From assembly GCA_965222485.1 (NCBI GenBank), contig CBDCUC010000007.1:1-64000 (forward strand): a stretch of DNA of 64,000 nucleotides, given 5' to 3'. Of this stretch, positions 1-8,778 are shown piece after piece (the first letter of the stretch is position 1; each line of letters starts with the position of its first letter). The notes under the pieces are model-generated. The model had not been told where the DNA came from. It saw nothing but the letters and a program-made list of their open reading frames with translations, and searched no databases. The position numbers and the translations under genes were made by a program. The DNA comes from CBDCUC01 sp965222485. GTDB taxonomy: Bacteria; Pseudomonadota; Alphaproteobacteria; Rhizobiales; Hyphomicrobiaceae.

Positions 1-381
1 ACTGAAAAACTTGGTTTCAAGTTCTTTTGGGTTCCCGAAGACCGCGTGTTTCTGCACCCCGGCGCATTTCTTTTCTTCTCACCAGAAGGGAGGCTCGTGC
101 GCATCCTGTATCAACAGGACGTCGATTCAGGCGACGTGGAGCTTGCGGTTCTGGATGCCAAGCAAGGCCAGTTCCGGCCCTCTGAGATCATCAATTTCGC
201 GATCAGTCTTTGCTACAGCTACAACTACAAAGATGGCCGATACCGCTTGAGCATTCCGATCTTTGTTGGGATTGGGGCGCTTCTCACCGGGATCCTGACG
301 TTTTCCGGTTCCGCGCTGTATTTCAATTTTCGCAAGTGGCGTGCTCACAAAGGGGGAGAGTGCAATGTCGAAGCTGCATAA
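1..381 (+). CDS. SCO1/SenC-type copper chaperone, C-terminal part
   Basis: The gene is cut by the left edge of the window and is read in frame from base 1. The visible residues include the family's late HPG motif (VFLHPGAF), a PEGRLVRILY segment, and the CYSYNYKDGRY stretch that precedes the C-terminal membrane segment found in this subfamily. A hydrophobic segment (IPIFVGIGALLTGILTFSG) and a short basic tail end the protein. SCO proteins deliver copper to the CuA centre of oxidase subunit II, which fits the coxB gene starting inside its 3' end (17-base overlap). The CxxxC copper site lies outside the window, so copper binding is inferred from family and context. Confidence 0.85.
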   Translation, partial: TEKLGFKFFWVPEDRVFLHPGAFLFFSPEGRLVRILYQQDVDSGDVELAVLDAKQGQFRPSEIINFAISLCYSYNYKDGRYRLSIPIFVGIGALLTGILTFSGSALYFNFRKWRAHKGGECNVEAA

Positions 382-1072
382 GCTTGCAAACTATGTGGTT
401 GGGATCTTCATCTTGAGTGCCACGCCTGTATTTGCGGAGGCGGCTGCGAAGAAGGGTGAAATCCAAAGTCCGACAGATGCATGGAACCACACATGGAACG
501 AGATCCTGGTCGACTTGTTTGTGATCGGGGGCGTATTCGCCATTGTCGCCGTTTATCTATTGATACGCTATCGGGCTAAGTCTCCCGACGATGTAGGAAC
601 CGCCAAGCCACTCAACCTCGACCTGACGCTTGCCTGGTGTCTTGTGCCGGTCGCACTGTTTATGGCGGATGATTTCCTTCTTGCCGCAAAGGGTTGGACT
701 CTGTGGAATATACAACGGACGGTTCCAGCGAATGCAATGGAAATCAAGGTCACCGGGAACCAGTGGTACTTTGACTACGAGTATGAGGATGGAACGACCA
801 CTAGTGAATTGGTCGTGCCCGTTGGCAAGCCGGTCGTCCTGCGCATGACATCCAATGATGTCATTCACTCCTTCGGTCTGAGTGAATACCGCGTCAAAGA
901 GGATTTGATGCCTGGCCGCATCACGTATCTCTGGTTTTATCCTGACAAACCATTGAATTCGCATGTCGTGTGCGTCGAATTTTGCGGCACGTCCCATTCG
1001 CAAATGTACAACGAGGTTCGTGCCGTTCCGCAGGCGGAGTTTGATGCGTGGCTGAAGGAGGAGGCCGAGTAG
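365..1072 (+). CDS. coxB: Cytochrome c oxidase subunit II (CuA)
   Basis: This is the 235-residue subunit II of a haem-copper oxidase, which receives electrons from cytochrome c at the CuA centre. It has an N-terminal signal-like segment (residues 8-24), two membrane helices (about 46-67 and 87-107) and a periplasmic cupredoxin domain. The CuA ligands are all present: H168, C203, E205 (backbone), C207, H211 and M214 in the CVEFCGTSHSQM block. The ATG at 365 is chosen because a GGGGGAG ribosome site lies just upstream; a longer form from 341 has no such site. There is no C-terminal haem c domain. The gene overlaps the SCO gene and precedes coxA by 85 bases, so it is probably in one operon. Confidence 0.96.
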   Translation: MSKLHKLANYVVGIFILSATPVFAEAAAKKGEIQSPTDAWNHTWNEILVDLFVIGGVFAIVAVYLLIRYRAKSPDDVGTAKPLNLDLTLAWCLVPVALFMADDFLLAAKGWTLWNIQRTVPANAMEIKVTGNQWYFDYEYEDGTTTSELVVPVGKPVVLRMTSNDVIHSFGLSEYRVKEDLMPGRITYLWFYPDKPLNSHVVCVEFCGTSHSQMYNEVRAVPQAEFDAWLKEEAE

Positions 1073-1157
1073 GCGGCCCCATACGCGTATGAGCGAATTT
1101 TTTCGCCAGAACACAGACGATAAGGGCGTGGCAGGCGCCGCCGAGGGAGAGTGACAG

Positions 1158-2801
1158 ATGACAACCGCAACGCAGTCCAACGTCAGGGATAGCGGCGTCC
1201 GGATCTCAGAATGGATATTCACGACCGATCACAAGCGGATCGGCATTATTTATCTGATAGGGACGATCGCCGCATTTATCGTTGCCGGACTTATGGCGAT
1301 CGGTATCCGGCTGGAGCAGATGTCGCCAGGCGATTCAGGGCTCATCAATTACTTTGTCGGCGACTTCGGGTTCAAGATGACGACCGGCGATGCCTACAAT
1401 GCTGCGCTCTACTTCCATGGCGCGGCCATGATCCTCGCATTCCTTATTCCCGCGCTCACCGGCTTTGCCGCAAACTATTTGGTGCCCTTGATGATCGGAG
1501 CGCCGGACGTGGCGTTTCCGCGCATTAACGCGCTTTCGGTATGGTTGTTCTGGGGCGGCATTATCTTGGCGCTGCTGACGTTCGTCATACCTGACAAGCC
1601 CGACATTATGTGGACGGGCTACCCCCCTTACGCCATCACGACCAACGCCAATACGGCTCTTTATGTTTTCACCGTTCATCTGATCGGCTTTTCCTCGATC
1701 CTTGGTGCCGTAAATTTCCTCATCACAATAATTTATATGCGAGCGCCCGGCCTTGGCTGGAACCAAATGAACGTGTTCGTGTGGACGATCTTCGGCGCAT
1801 TCATGATTCAGATTGTGTTTGTACCTGTTCTGGCGGCAGCAGTGACACTGCTGTTGCTTGATAAGTACATTGGAACGGGTTTCTTCGACGCAGCGCGAGG
1901 GGGCGACGTTCTGCTTTATCAGAATCTATTCTGGTTCTATTCGCACCCGGCGGTTTATGTGATCTTCCTGCCGGCTGTCGGTCTACTTTTCGAGATCATC
2001 GCGACGCAGGCTAAGAACCGCATCTTCAACTACATGACTGCGGTGTACGGCGGCATAATCGGCATTCTCGTTATTACCGGTGAGGTATGGGTCCATCATC
2101 TCTATATTGCCGGCATGCCTGATTGGATCCGCATAGGCATGATGGTGACGACGCTTATGATTTCAGTGCCGGTCGGGCTGCTGCTTATCTCCCTGTGGGG
2201 GACCATGTGGAAGGGTGCGATCACCTACAATGTTTCCATGTGGTATGCCGTCGTCTGCCTGTTCCTCATTCTGGTGGGAGGGCTGACTGGCATTCCGCTG
2301 GCGATTACCTCGATGACGGTTCATCTGTCAGAGACGAGCTTCGTGCATGCACACTTCCACTTCATCATGGGTTTGATGGCCACGTTTGCTGTCTTTGCAG
2401 CCGTCTATCACTGGTTCCCAAAGATGACCGGACGCTCCGCCGACAGCGGCATCGCCAAGGTGGCTTTTTGGTTCAAGGTCATCGGCACGCAGGTCACTTT
2501 CTGGCCGTTGTTCATCATTGGTGTAGAGGGAATGCCCAGACGCTATTGGGATTACGAAATGTTCCCGCAGTTTGAGCCCTATCATCAAGTCGCGACCTTT
2601 GGCGCTGTGCTCATCGCGATAGGTGTGACCTTGATGATAGTTGGCTGGATCATATCCGCGTTCCGCGGGCCGATCGTCGGCACAAATCCATGGAAGTCCA
2701 AGTCTCTCGAGTGGACGCATACCGAAAGCCCGCCAGGACCGGGCAATTTTCCGAAACCGGTACGCGTCGACGAGAACTGGACGCCTTACGAATACAACTA
2801 G
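1158..2801 (+). CDS. coxA: Haem-copper oxidase subunit I, A2-type
   Basis: This 547-residue catalytic subunit reduces O2 to water and pumps protons. Visible ligands are H87 (low-spin haem, FHGAAM), H263, H313 and H314 (CuB), and H399 and H401 (haems, HAHFHF), with the cross-linked tyrosine at Y267. The helix VI motif reads YSHPAVY rather than GHPEVY, so the D-channel glutamate is absent and Tyr261 takes its place. This is the hallmark of A2-type oxidases (established for Thermus/Rhodothermus-like enzymes). About a dozen membrane helices are visible. A GAGGGAGAG ribosome site precedes the ATG. The neighbours coxB, DUF420 and SCO agree with a terminal oxidase operon. Quinol versus cytochrome c use is decided by the intact CuA site in coxB. 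Confidence 0.96.
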   Translation: MTTATQSNVRDSGVRISEWIFTTDHKRIGIIYLIGTIAAFIVAGLMAIGIRLEQMSPGDSGLINYFVGDFGFKMTTGDAYNAALYFHGAAMILAFLIPALTGFAANYLVPLMIGAPDVAFPRINALSVWLFWGGIILALLTFVIPDKPDIMWTGYPPYAITTNANTALYVFTVHLIGFSSILGAVNFLITIIYMRAPGLGWNQMNVFVWTIFGAFMIQIVFVPVLAAAVTLLLLDKYIGTGFFDAARGGDVLLYQNLFWFYSHPAVYVIFLPAVGLLFEIIATQAKNRIFNYMTAVYGGIIGILVITGEVWVHHLYIAGMPDWIRIGMMVTTLMISVPVGLLLISLWGTMWKGAITYNVSMWYAVVCLFLILVGGLTGIPLAITSMTVHLSETSFVHAHFHFIMGLMATFAVFAAVYHWFPKMTGRSADSGIAKVAFWFKVIGTQVTFWPLFIIGVEGMPRRYWDYEMFPQFEPYHQVATFGAVLIAIGVTLMIVGWIISAFRGPIVGTNPWKSKSLEWTHTESPPGPGNFPKPVRVDENWTPYEYN

Positions 2802-2873
2802 CAATTGGACTTGCGGTGGGCTTCCTCTGGGGTTGCTCACCGTGCTTTTTTGGTCACCGCCGGGATAGCACAA

Positions 2874-3017
2874 ATGGAACAGGCAAAACAGGAGTTGGCC
2901 AATACCGGAAAGGCGCGCAGAAAACGAGCGCTCTGGGTCACCCTGCTTGCATTTTTGTGCTTATCAGTATTCATGTACATATCGATCATCTACAAGATCA
3001 TCCAATATGGTCCATGA
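2874..3017 (+). CDS. Small single-span membrane protein of the oxidase operon
   Basis: This is a 47-residue peptide with a charged N-terminus (KARRKR) followed by one hydrophobic span (ALWVTLLAFLCLSVFMYISIIYKII). An upstream in-frame extension to 2805 is possible, but the ATG at 2874 gives the natural small-subunit shape. It sits between coxA and the DUF420 gene, with 6 bases to the latter. Position and topology suggest an accessory subunit or assembly peptide of the oxidase. No conserved family was recognised. Confidence 0.7.
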   Translation: MEQAKQELANTGKARRKRALWVTLLAFLCLSVFMYISIIYKIIQYGP

Positions 3018-3023
3018 GTCGGC

Positions 3024-3458
3024 ATGTTCTATGGAATTCATCTGCCAAGTGTCTTGGCAATTATCAATATCCTGACAATTATAGCTTTGGCGGCGGGTTA
3101 CATCCTAATCCGTGGTGGGCACAAGAGGCAGCATCGTGCGGTGATGATATTTGCGACGTTTCTGGGCGTCGCCTTCATGGTGATTTACCTCAGCTACCAT
3201 TTTGCAGCCGGACTGGCGAAGTTTGGCGGCGAAGGAATCATCCGACCGATATATTTCACACTCCTGACGGCGCACATCATCATGGCCACAATAGCTGCAC
3301 CGCTTGTCCCATATACGGTCTACCGAGCGCTTGCAGGGCACTACGAAAAGCACAAGCGGTTAGCACGTTGGGCTTGGCCCGTGTGGTTCTTCGTCGCTTG
3401 CTCTGGCATAGTGATCTACATCATGGTGATGCTGATCTGGCCGCATAAGGTCCCCTAG
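3024..3458 (+). CDS. DUF420-family membrane protein (oxidase assembly, CtaM-like)
   Basis: This 144-residue protein has four membrane helices. It carries the DUF420 hallmarks: an early N-terminal helix, an RxGHKRQHRAVM loop, a YLSYHF helix end with histidine, and a TAHIIMA helix with a second histidine. CtaM in Bacillus belongs to this family and is needed for haem-copper oxidase maturation, so an assembly role is likely here. The gene is tightly linked to the coxA cluster (6 bases after the small membrane protein). No catalytic function is claimed. Confidence 0.8.
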   Translation: MFYGIHLPSVLAIINILTIIALAAGYILIRGGHKRQHRAVMIFATFLGVAFMVIYLSYHFAAGLAKFGGEGIIRPIYFTLLTAHIIMATIAAPLVPYTVYRALAGHYEKHKRLARWAWPVWFFVACSGIVIYIMVMLIWPHKVP

Positions 3459-3489
3459 ACGTATCAGAAGTCCCCCAAGGGTCATCGCC

Positions 3490-4923
3490 ATGGTGCAAAC
3501 GACCGTCACGCCTGATCTAACTTCTTCGCGAGAGGCAGTACCTGGCGCGCCGTGGAAGGAAGAAGTGCGCGCTGAGTTGCGCGCCTGGTTGACGCTGGCG
3601 GTTGCATCATTAGGTGTCGCAGGCGCATTCGCGCTGATGTTGGCCGCATCGCGCATACACGGTATGCAAAACCTTCTGCCGTGGCCGGTAGACTTTTTCT
3701 CCAAGGGGCTCGTCATACATGTCGTTTTTTCGCTGGTCTTATGGCTCCTGACTGTTTTCGCCCTATTGGTATCGATCGCGACGGATGAGCTGATGGGCGG
3801 CATGCAGCCCAGATGGAACGTTCTTGGACGTGTCGGCTGCCGACTAACCGCGTATGCGTTCCCCCTCTTGTTTGTGCCCGCATTTCTCGACGGCAGCGAA
3901 GCTTCGCTCAACAACTATGTGCCCGTCATTATCCATCCGTTCTACTATTTGGGGCTTTTACTTTTTGCCGTCGCCATAGCACTTCCGGTTGTCCGGCTTC
4001 TCGCGAACCTGAGACCTAACTGGACCCAATCCGGCCCGCTGACCTTCGCCATGATTGGTGGCAGCGTGCTCTATCTTATGGCGCTGTTTTGTGTGTGTTT
4101 GGCCTCGCTGCAGCTTACCGATATGCCGCTTTCACGCTCTTTCAATGAGCAATTGTTCTGGGGCGGCGGACACGTGATGCAGTTTCTAAACTGCCTGTTG
4201 CTGCTGACGGGCTGGTTCCTGCTGTTGCGCCAAAGCCTGGGCGATCAAGTGACCAACCTCCGCCTATTTAAACTGGCGGTCGTGATCATTGTCGTGTTTT
4301 CGTCTTGTACGCCAATATTTTATTTTTCGTTCGATCCTTATTCAGTGTCCCAGGTCGAAGCATTTCGCCGGTTGAAGTTTGTATTGGGGGTGCCTGCGAT
4401 ATTGGTCGCAGCGAGCGGGTTTGCCGCGGTGATGGCAGTTCGATCCAACAATGGTTTGCCATGGCGAGATCCTGCGTTTGTGGCAGTCGTTCTATCTGTG
4501 ATCGTGTTCGGTGCCGGAGGGGTGATGGGTCTCGTGATCAGTGGGTCGGATACGCGCACGCCGGCCCATTATCACGCAGTTATTGCTGCGGTGAACCTCG
4601 CGATGATGGGGCTTGCCGCGCGTTACTGTCTGCCACGCATGGGTTGCCCAATGATGCCGCGGAAGGCGCTCACCCGCCAACTTGTACTTTTTGGTCTTGG
4701 CCAACTGGCCGCATCGATCGGCCTCTTCCTTGCTGGCGGCTATGGTGCACCGCGCAAAGCGCCTGCAGCCGAGTCGGTTGTCGTCGATGGCGCTGTTGTT
4801 GGGCTTTATCTGAATGGTATCGGTGCCGTCTTTGCCGTCGTTGGAGGCGTACTGTTCGTTGTCGGCGTCGTCCGATCCTTGCGTCGTTACGAGGTATCTC
4901 CCACTGAAAGCCCGAAGCCGTGA
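3490..4923 (+). CDS. Divergent haem-copper oxidase subunit-I-like membrane protein
   Basis: This 477-residue protein has about 12 predicted membrane helices. It resembles the CcoN/NorB branch of subunit I: GGGHVMQF takes the place of the YGHNAV-type CuB helix, and AHYHAVIAAVN resembles the HYH haem-ligand helix. The full set of CuB histidines is not obvious. It is therefore probably not a normal catalytic subunit, but a haem-binding paralogue often annotated as cbb3-type subunit I. It starts 31 bases after the DUF420 gene and probably closes the oxidase operon. It may act in haem handling or as a sensor or auxiliary oxidoreductase; this is inference. Confidence 0.65.
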   Translation: MVQTTVTPDLTSSREAVPGAPWKEEVRAELRAWLTLAVASLGVAGAFALMLAASRIHGMQNLLPWPVDFFSKGLVIHVVFSLVLWLLTVFALLVSIATDELMGGMQPRWNVLGRVGCRLTAYAFPLLFVPAFLDGSEASLNNYVPVIIHPFYYLGLLLFAVAIALPVVRLLANLRPNWTQSGPLTFAMIGGSVLYLMALFCVCLASLQLTDMPLSRSFNEQLFWGGGHVMQFLNCLLLLTGWFLLLRQSLGDQVTNLRLFKLAVVIIVVFSSCTPIFYFSFDPYSVSQVEAFRRLKFVLGVPAILVAASGFAAVMAVRSNNGLPWRDPAFVAVVLSVIVFGAGGVMGLVISGSDTRTPAHYHAVIAAVNLAMMGLAARYCLPRMGCPMMPRKALTRQLVLFGLGQLAASIGLFLAGGYGAPRKAPAAESVVVDGAVVGLYLNGIGAVFAVVGGVLFVVGVVRSLRRYEVSPTESPKP

Positions 4924-5022
4924 GGACAATCGAGCGCATATGCCGGGTTCTAATTTTTCGATAGTATGACGAGCAAGAGCCCCACGAAGTGTCGATTGCT
5001 TTGCTCTAAAGAGGATTGAGCG

Positions 5023-5748
5023 TTGGGTTCACCATCCGCTTGTAAAAACTGCGATGTTCGCAGCCAGGCCCTCTGCTGTGCGCTACCGGCCGTGGATGCT
5101 GAGCGCCTGCACCAGATGGCGCACCGCCGACGCTTCCCTAGGGGAAAGGTCATTGTCTCGGGAGACAATGAGGAAAAATGGTTCGCTGTCATTGTGCGTG
5201 GTGTCGTCAAGCTTGTCAGAACCAAGCGGGATGGGCGCCAACTGATCGTTGGTCTGCAGTTTCCAGGTGATTTTGTGGGGCGGCCCTTTGGTAAGCAGGG
5301 CCCGATACAAATCGAGGCGGCAACGGATTTGGATATGTGCTGCTTTTCGCGCGCATCGTTCGAAGAGCTATTGCGCGACCAGCCGGAACTTGAGCACGCT
5401 TTACTTCAGAGAACCTTTGTTGAACTGGAAGCAGCGCGCCAATGGATGTTCGTTCTTGGCCGGTTGACCGCACGAGAGAAGGTTGCAAGCTTCATTGAGC
5501 TGTTGATTGAACGCAAGAGCAGGCTGACACCGACCGCGTCGAATGGAGATGGTTCGGCTCGCTACGAATTACCATTGTCGCGGACCGAGATGGGTGAATT
5601 CCTCGGGTTGACCATCGAGACCGTCAGCCGACAAATCAGTCAATTGAAGTCGGAAGGTGTTATTGACACCGAAGGGCTTCGCACTGTCATCATCCATGAT
5701 GCGGGTTCGCTTAGAAAAGCGGCGGACAATACGATTGCCAATTGGTGA
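5023..5748 (+). CDS. Crp/Fnr-family regulator with FnrN-like cysteines
   Basis: This 241-residue regulator has an N-terminal cysteine cluster, a cyclic-nucleotide-fold beta barrel (residues 30-115), a dimerisation helix and a C-terminal winged helix-turn-helix. The recognition helix carries TIETVSR (about residues 191-197), whose Glu and Arg match the FNR/FixK type that reads TTGA half-sites. Cysteines C7, C10, C18/C19 and C106/C107 give a C-x2-C-x7-C pattern like rhizobial FnrN, so an oxygen-labile iron-sulfur cluster is plausible. The start is TTG at 5023, with an AGAGGA ribosome site about 8 bases before it; no ATG fits. The gene lies 99 bases after the oxidase operon and may regulate it and the 22-38 kb redox/stress genes (inferred). 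Confidence 0.88.
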   Translation: MGSPSACKNCDVRSQALCCALPAVDAERLHQMAHRRRFPRGKVIVSGDNEEKWFAVIVRGVVKLVRTKRDGRQLIVGLQFPGDFVGRPFGKQGPIQIEAATDLDMCCFSRASFEELLRDQPELEHALLQRTFVELEAARQWMFVLGRLTAREKVASFIELLIERKSRLTPTASNGDGSARYELPLSRTEMGEFLGLTIETVSRQISQLKSEGVIDTEGLRTVIIHDAGSLRKAADNTIANW

Positions 5749-6225
5749 GCGTCACTGATTCCGACATGCTGCGTTCTTGTGTCTATACCGGCAAGACTGC
5801 AGCTTCTCCGTCCGATTGACCCTATGACCGGCGATGTGCGCGCGCTTGCGGGTCAACCTATGTGAGATTTGCGATTGCAACTGGCGAGTGGGAAGTCATT
5901 GCGGGTCGGCATTCTTGTCTGGCGGAGGGAGAGAGACTGAGTTCGAACTTAATTCTGAGCCTGGAGGGCTTGGGAGCAACGCGACCCGGGGTGAGTGCCG
6001 CCCCCGCGGAGCGCCCTCGGCGCGTGAGCGAAATGGTGGCGGAGGGAGAGTCCGCGACGAATGGGCTTATTATTCTGTTTTCATTGATTTCTTTTTGAAG
6101 CCCTTGTCCCAGCCCCACCACCAGCCCCACCAGTGCGGAACGGTACGTGACGGACCGTGGTGGATATAGACGGTCGGTGGCGGATCAGTCTGTCTTAGCC
6201 TTTGTTGGTGAGGGGACCTTACATT
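5749..6225. other. Intergenic gap, no gene recognised
   Basis: This stretch between the Crp/Fnr gene and the repeat copy at 6226 contains only short open frames without ribosome sites or family signatures. A low-complexity run of CCACCAGCCCCACCAG type lies near 6114-6132. No terminator or promoter is convincing. Confidence 0.5.
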
Positions 6226-6372
6226 GGCCCGCATCATCGTTTCGCTGCAGTGCAGCCCGCGGCGGCGGCTGAGGGCGAAGCTGAAGAACGCCACGCCATG
6301 AGGCGAACTTTCCGGTGCTAAGGGCAGACCGTACGTGCCCCGTGCTCCGTGCTAACCGCGCATCTTGACCCA
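6226..6372 (+). repeat. Dispersed intergenic repeat, family 1, copy A
   Basis: This is one of at least three degenerate copies of a roughly 150-180 base element, all in the same orientation (others at 12580-12757 and 42690-42890). Shared blocks, in order, are a TGGCCC start, GTTTCGCT, GAGGGCGAAGCTGAAGA, GAACTTTCCGGT and CCGCGCATCTTGACCC. No transposase or terminal inverted repeats are visible. The stretch from here to the kinase start at 6606 holds nothing else recognisable. Confidence 0.75.
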
Positions 6373-6605
6373 CAAGAGAAGTACAGCATTCCCGACCTCA
6401 GTCGGTTTTCGGCGACTGCTACAGTAATCTGGAATAGGTCGTTGGAATTAGATAGATTGGCGCAAGTCGGGTGCACTTTGCCTGCACCTGAAGCAGCTGA
6501 GCCAAATAGGCTCATGGCAGAACAGCTTTGCAGGCCGATAACCTGTTGGTCCGGCTGATGAACGGTCGGCTCCTGGTTATCACAGGTAAAGGTTCGGTAT
6601 CTGGC

Positions 6606-8516
6606 ATGGCATACCAGCAAATCCTACCTGCCGGCACCGAACTGATCGGTGAGTTCCGGATCCTGGCCCACTTGGGAAGTGGCGGGTTTGCAAACACGTA
6701 TCATGCTCTTGAGAAAAGCCTTGGTCGGGAAGTCGCAATCAAGGAGTACTTTCCATCCGATCTGGCTGTGCGGGCAGACAACTTGCGCGTGGAAGCCAAA
6801 ACGCCATCGGATGAAAAGCACTTCAAGTGGGCCCTTCACCGGTTCATTCGTGAAGCTCAGATCCTGGCGAAGTTCCGCCACCTAAGTATTGTTCGCGTGC
6901 ACCGTGTTTTTGAAGAAAACGACACAGCCTATATTGTGATGGAGTATGTGACGGGCTCGAATATGGAGGCTTGGCTCCATGCCCTTGGGCGTTCGCTGAC
7001 GCAGGCTGAATGCGATCGCCTGTTACCGCCGCTCTTGGATGCTCTTGAGGTGGTGCACTCTGCTGGCATTCTGCACCGGGATGTCAAACCAGCAAACATC
7101 TACATTCGCACTGAAGATAGTAGCCCCGTGCTTCTCGATTTTGGTTCTGCCCGACATGCCGCCGCTGACCAGGCAGGCACGACAGCGGCTATTGTATCAA
7201 AAGGCTATTCACCACAGGAAGCCTACACGACCGACAACAAGCAACAGGGTCCATGGACGGATATTTACGGGCTGGCTGCGACGACCTACAGGGCATTGTC
7301 CGGACAAGCACCACCGGAATCAACAAGCCGTATGCTGGAAGACAATTATGCTTCGTCAAAAACTCTTCCTGCGACGCAATCGGGATATCGGTCTGAGTTT
7401 CTTGATGCAATTGATGCGGCCCTCAAGGTCATGCCGAGGGGGCGCCCCCAGTCGGTCAATGACTGGCGCAAGCAGCTCTTTTCGACATTGCCACCGACAA
7501 CGATTGTCGGAGACCAAGCCCAACTGCTCGCGACGACAAAGATTTGGCAACCGATCAGTGATGACTTCAGTGATCATTCTTCCAACGCCTCGACAGCGAA
7601 AGGCAACTCGAAAAAGTCAGGTTTATCTAGTTCACACGCAGCAATGTTTAGCGCCGGGTTGGTATTGCTCCTGATAAGTGGCGCGGCGCTATTTTTCGGG
7701 CACGGACCCGCTCCCTACTCAGACGATCAAGGCATACAAAGCGAGCCCAAACATACGACGGTTGAACCAGAAACCCGCGGTTTGGGGCACAACGTCACTG
7801 ACGAGAGCAATGCGGATGCCATGTTCGATCACGCATGGAAGCTGCAAACCGGCCAAGGTATTGCCATAGACGTTGCGGAAGCCAACCGCTGGTACCGCAA
7901 AGCCGCCGACAAGGGTCAGGCAAACGCCATGTATCGACTTGCCATAAATCTGGAAAAGGGCATTGGCCTCGCCAAGGACGTCGCGCAAGCCAACCGTTGG
8001 TATCGCAGGGCCGCTGATATGGGTCATGCGAACGCTATGTATTATCTAGCGCTGAACCTGCGAAATGGCACTGGCATAACGAAAAACCTAACGGAGGCCA
8101 ACCGCTGGTATCGCAAAGCCGCCACCGAGGGCGTTGCAAATGCCATGTACAATCTGGCGCAGAACTTGCGAAGTGGCACTGGTATCACCAAGGACGTTGC
8201 GCAAGCCAATCGTTGGTACCGCAGAGCCGCCGACAAGGGCCATCCAAACGCTATGTACAATCTCGCGGTGGCGTACGAGAGCGGATTTGGCGTAACCAAA
8301 GATCCACGGGAGGCAGCACGTTTTATGGTTGCGGCACTCAAGAAGGATAATCCCTATGCGGTTAAAGAGATGACGACGAACTCGGATGCCTGGAGCAAAG
8401 AGTTTCGTCGCGAACTGCAGCGGTTGATGCACGATGCCGGCGTCTACGATGGCGCCATCGACGGTTCGTTTGGTCGGGGCACGCGTCAGGCCATTGACGT
8501 GTTAGCCAAGCAGTAG
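6606..8516 (+). CDS. Membrane Ser/Thr kinase with Sel1 repeats and PG-binding-like tail
   Basis: This is a Hanks-type kinase. The glycine loop GSGGF is at 24-28, the ATP lysine K46 sits in VAIKE, HRDVKPAN carries D159 and N164, and DFG begins at D178. A proline/serine-rich juxtamembrane linker leads to one membrane span (about 346-362, MFSAGLVLLLISGAALFF). The extracytoplasmic part has five Sel1-type repeats (each with ANRWYRKAAD and NAMY) and ends with a short peptidoglycan-binding-like motif (GAIDGSFGRGTRQA). The ATG at 6606 is preferred because kinases of this type begin a few residues before the LPAGT segment; an in-frame start at 6528 is possible. The kinase would be cytoplasmic and the repeats would sense the envelope. 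It converges on the caspase gene. Confidence 0.88.
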   Translation: MAYQQILPAGTELIGEFRILAHLGSGGFANTYHALEKSLGREVAIKEYFPSDLAVRADNLRVEAKTPSDEKHFKWALHRFIREAQILAKFRHLSIVRVHRVFEENDTAYIVMEYVTGSNMEAWLHALGRSLTQAECDRLLPPLLDALEVVHSAGILHRDVKPANIYIRTEDSSPVLLDFGSARHAAADQAGTTAAIVSKGYSPQEAYTTDNKQQGPWTDIYGLAATTYRALSGQAPPESTSRMLEDNYASSKTLPATQSGYRSEFLDAIDAALKVMPRGRPQSVNDWRKQLFSTLPPTTIVGDQAQLLATTKIWQPISDDFSDHSSNASTAKGNSKKSGLSSSHAAMFSAGLVLLLISGAALFFGHGPAPYSDDQGIQSEPKHTTVEPETRGLGHNVTDESNADAMFDHAWKLQTGQGIAIDVAEANRWYRKAADKGQANAMYRLAINLEKGIGLAKDVAQANRWYRRAADMGHANAMYYLALNLRNGTGITKNLTEANRWYRKAATEGVANAMYNLAQNLRSGTGITKDVAQANRWYRRAADKGHPNAMYNLAVAYESGFGVTKDPREAARFMVAALKKDNPYAVKEMTTNSDAWSKEFRRELQRLMHDAGVYDGAIDGSFGRGTRQAIDVLAKQ

Positions 8517-8778
8517 ACAATTCCGTGGAATGTCCGAGCCGACTTACCCTTTATGGCAGCGTCAGTCTCAGGTTGGAAACCGGCCGAAATTCACGCTCTT
8601 GAAGGTCTCCATTTGGCCCAGCACTGCTGTTAACGCAGTCTCGAACTGTTTCCGCTCCAAGTGTGCAACCGGTAGCGGTTTCATATGGGGCATGACGTGT
8701 GCTCATGACCCAAGACAGACATTCAGCGACACAACTTGTCAGCGTATCTGCATTTGCAATCACTTGCCGCGCACTAGC

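Noticed and set aside
557..1222. Long minus-strand frame opposite coxB
   Set aside because: It is the antisense shadow of coxB and has no domain or ribosome site.
5834..6169. Open frames in the 5.8-6.3 kb gap
   Set aside because: There is no ribosome site, the composition is odd, and part lies in a repeat.
8520..8540. Small hairpin after the kinase stop as a terminator
   Set aside because: The stem is short and bulged, and no T-tract follows.
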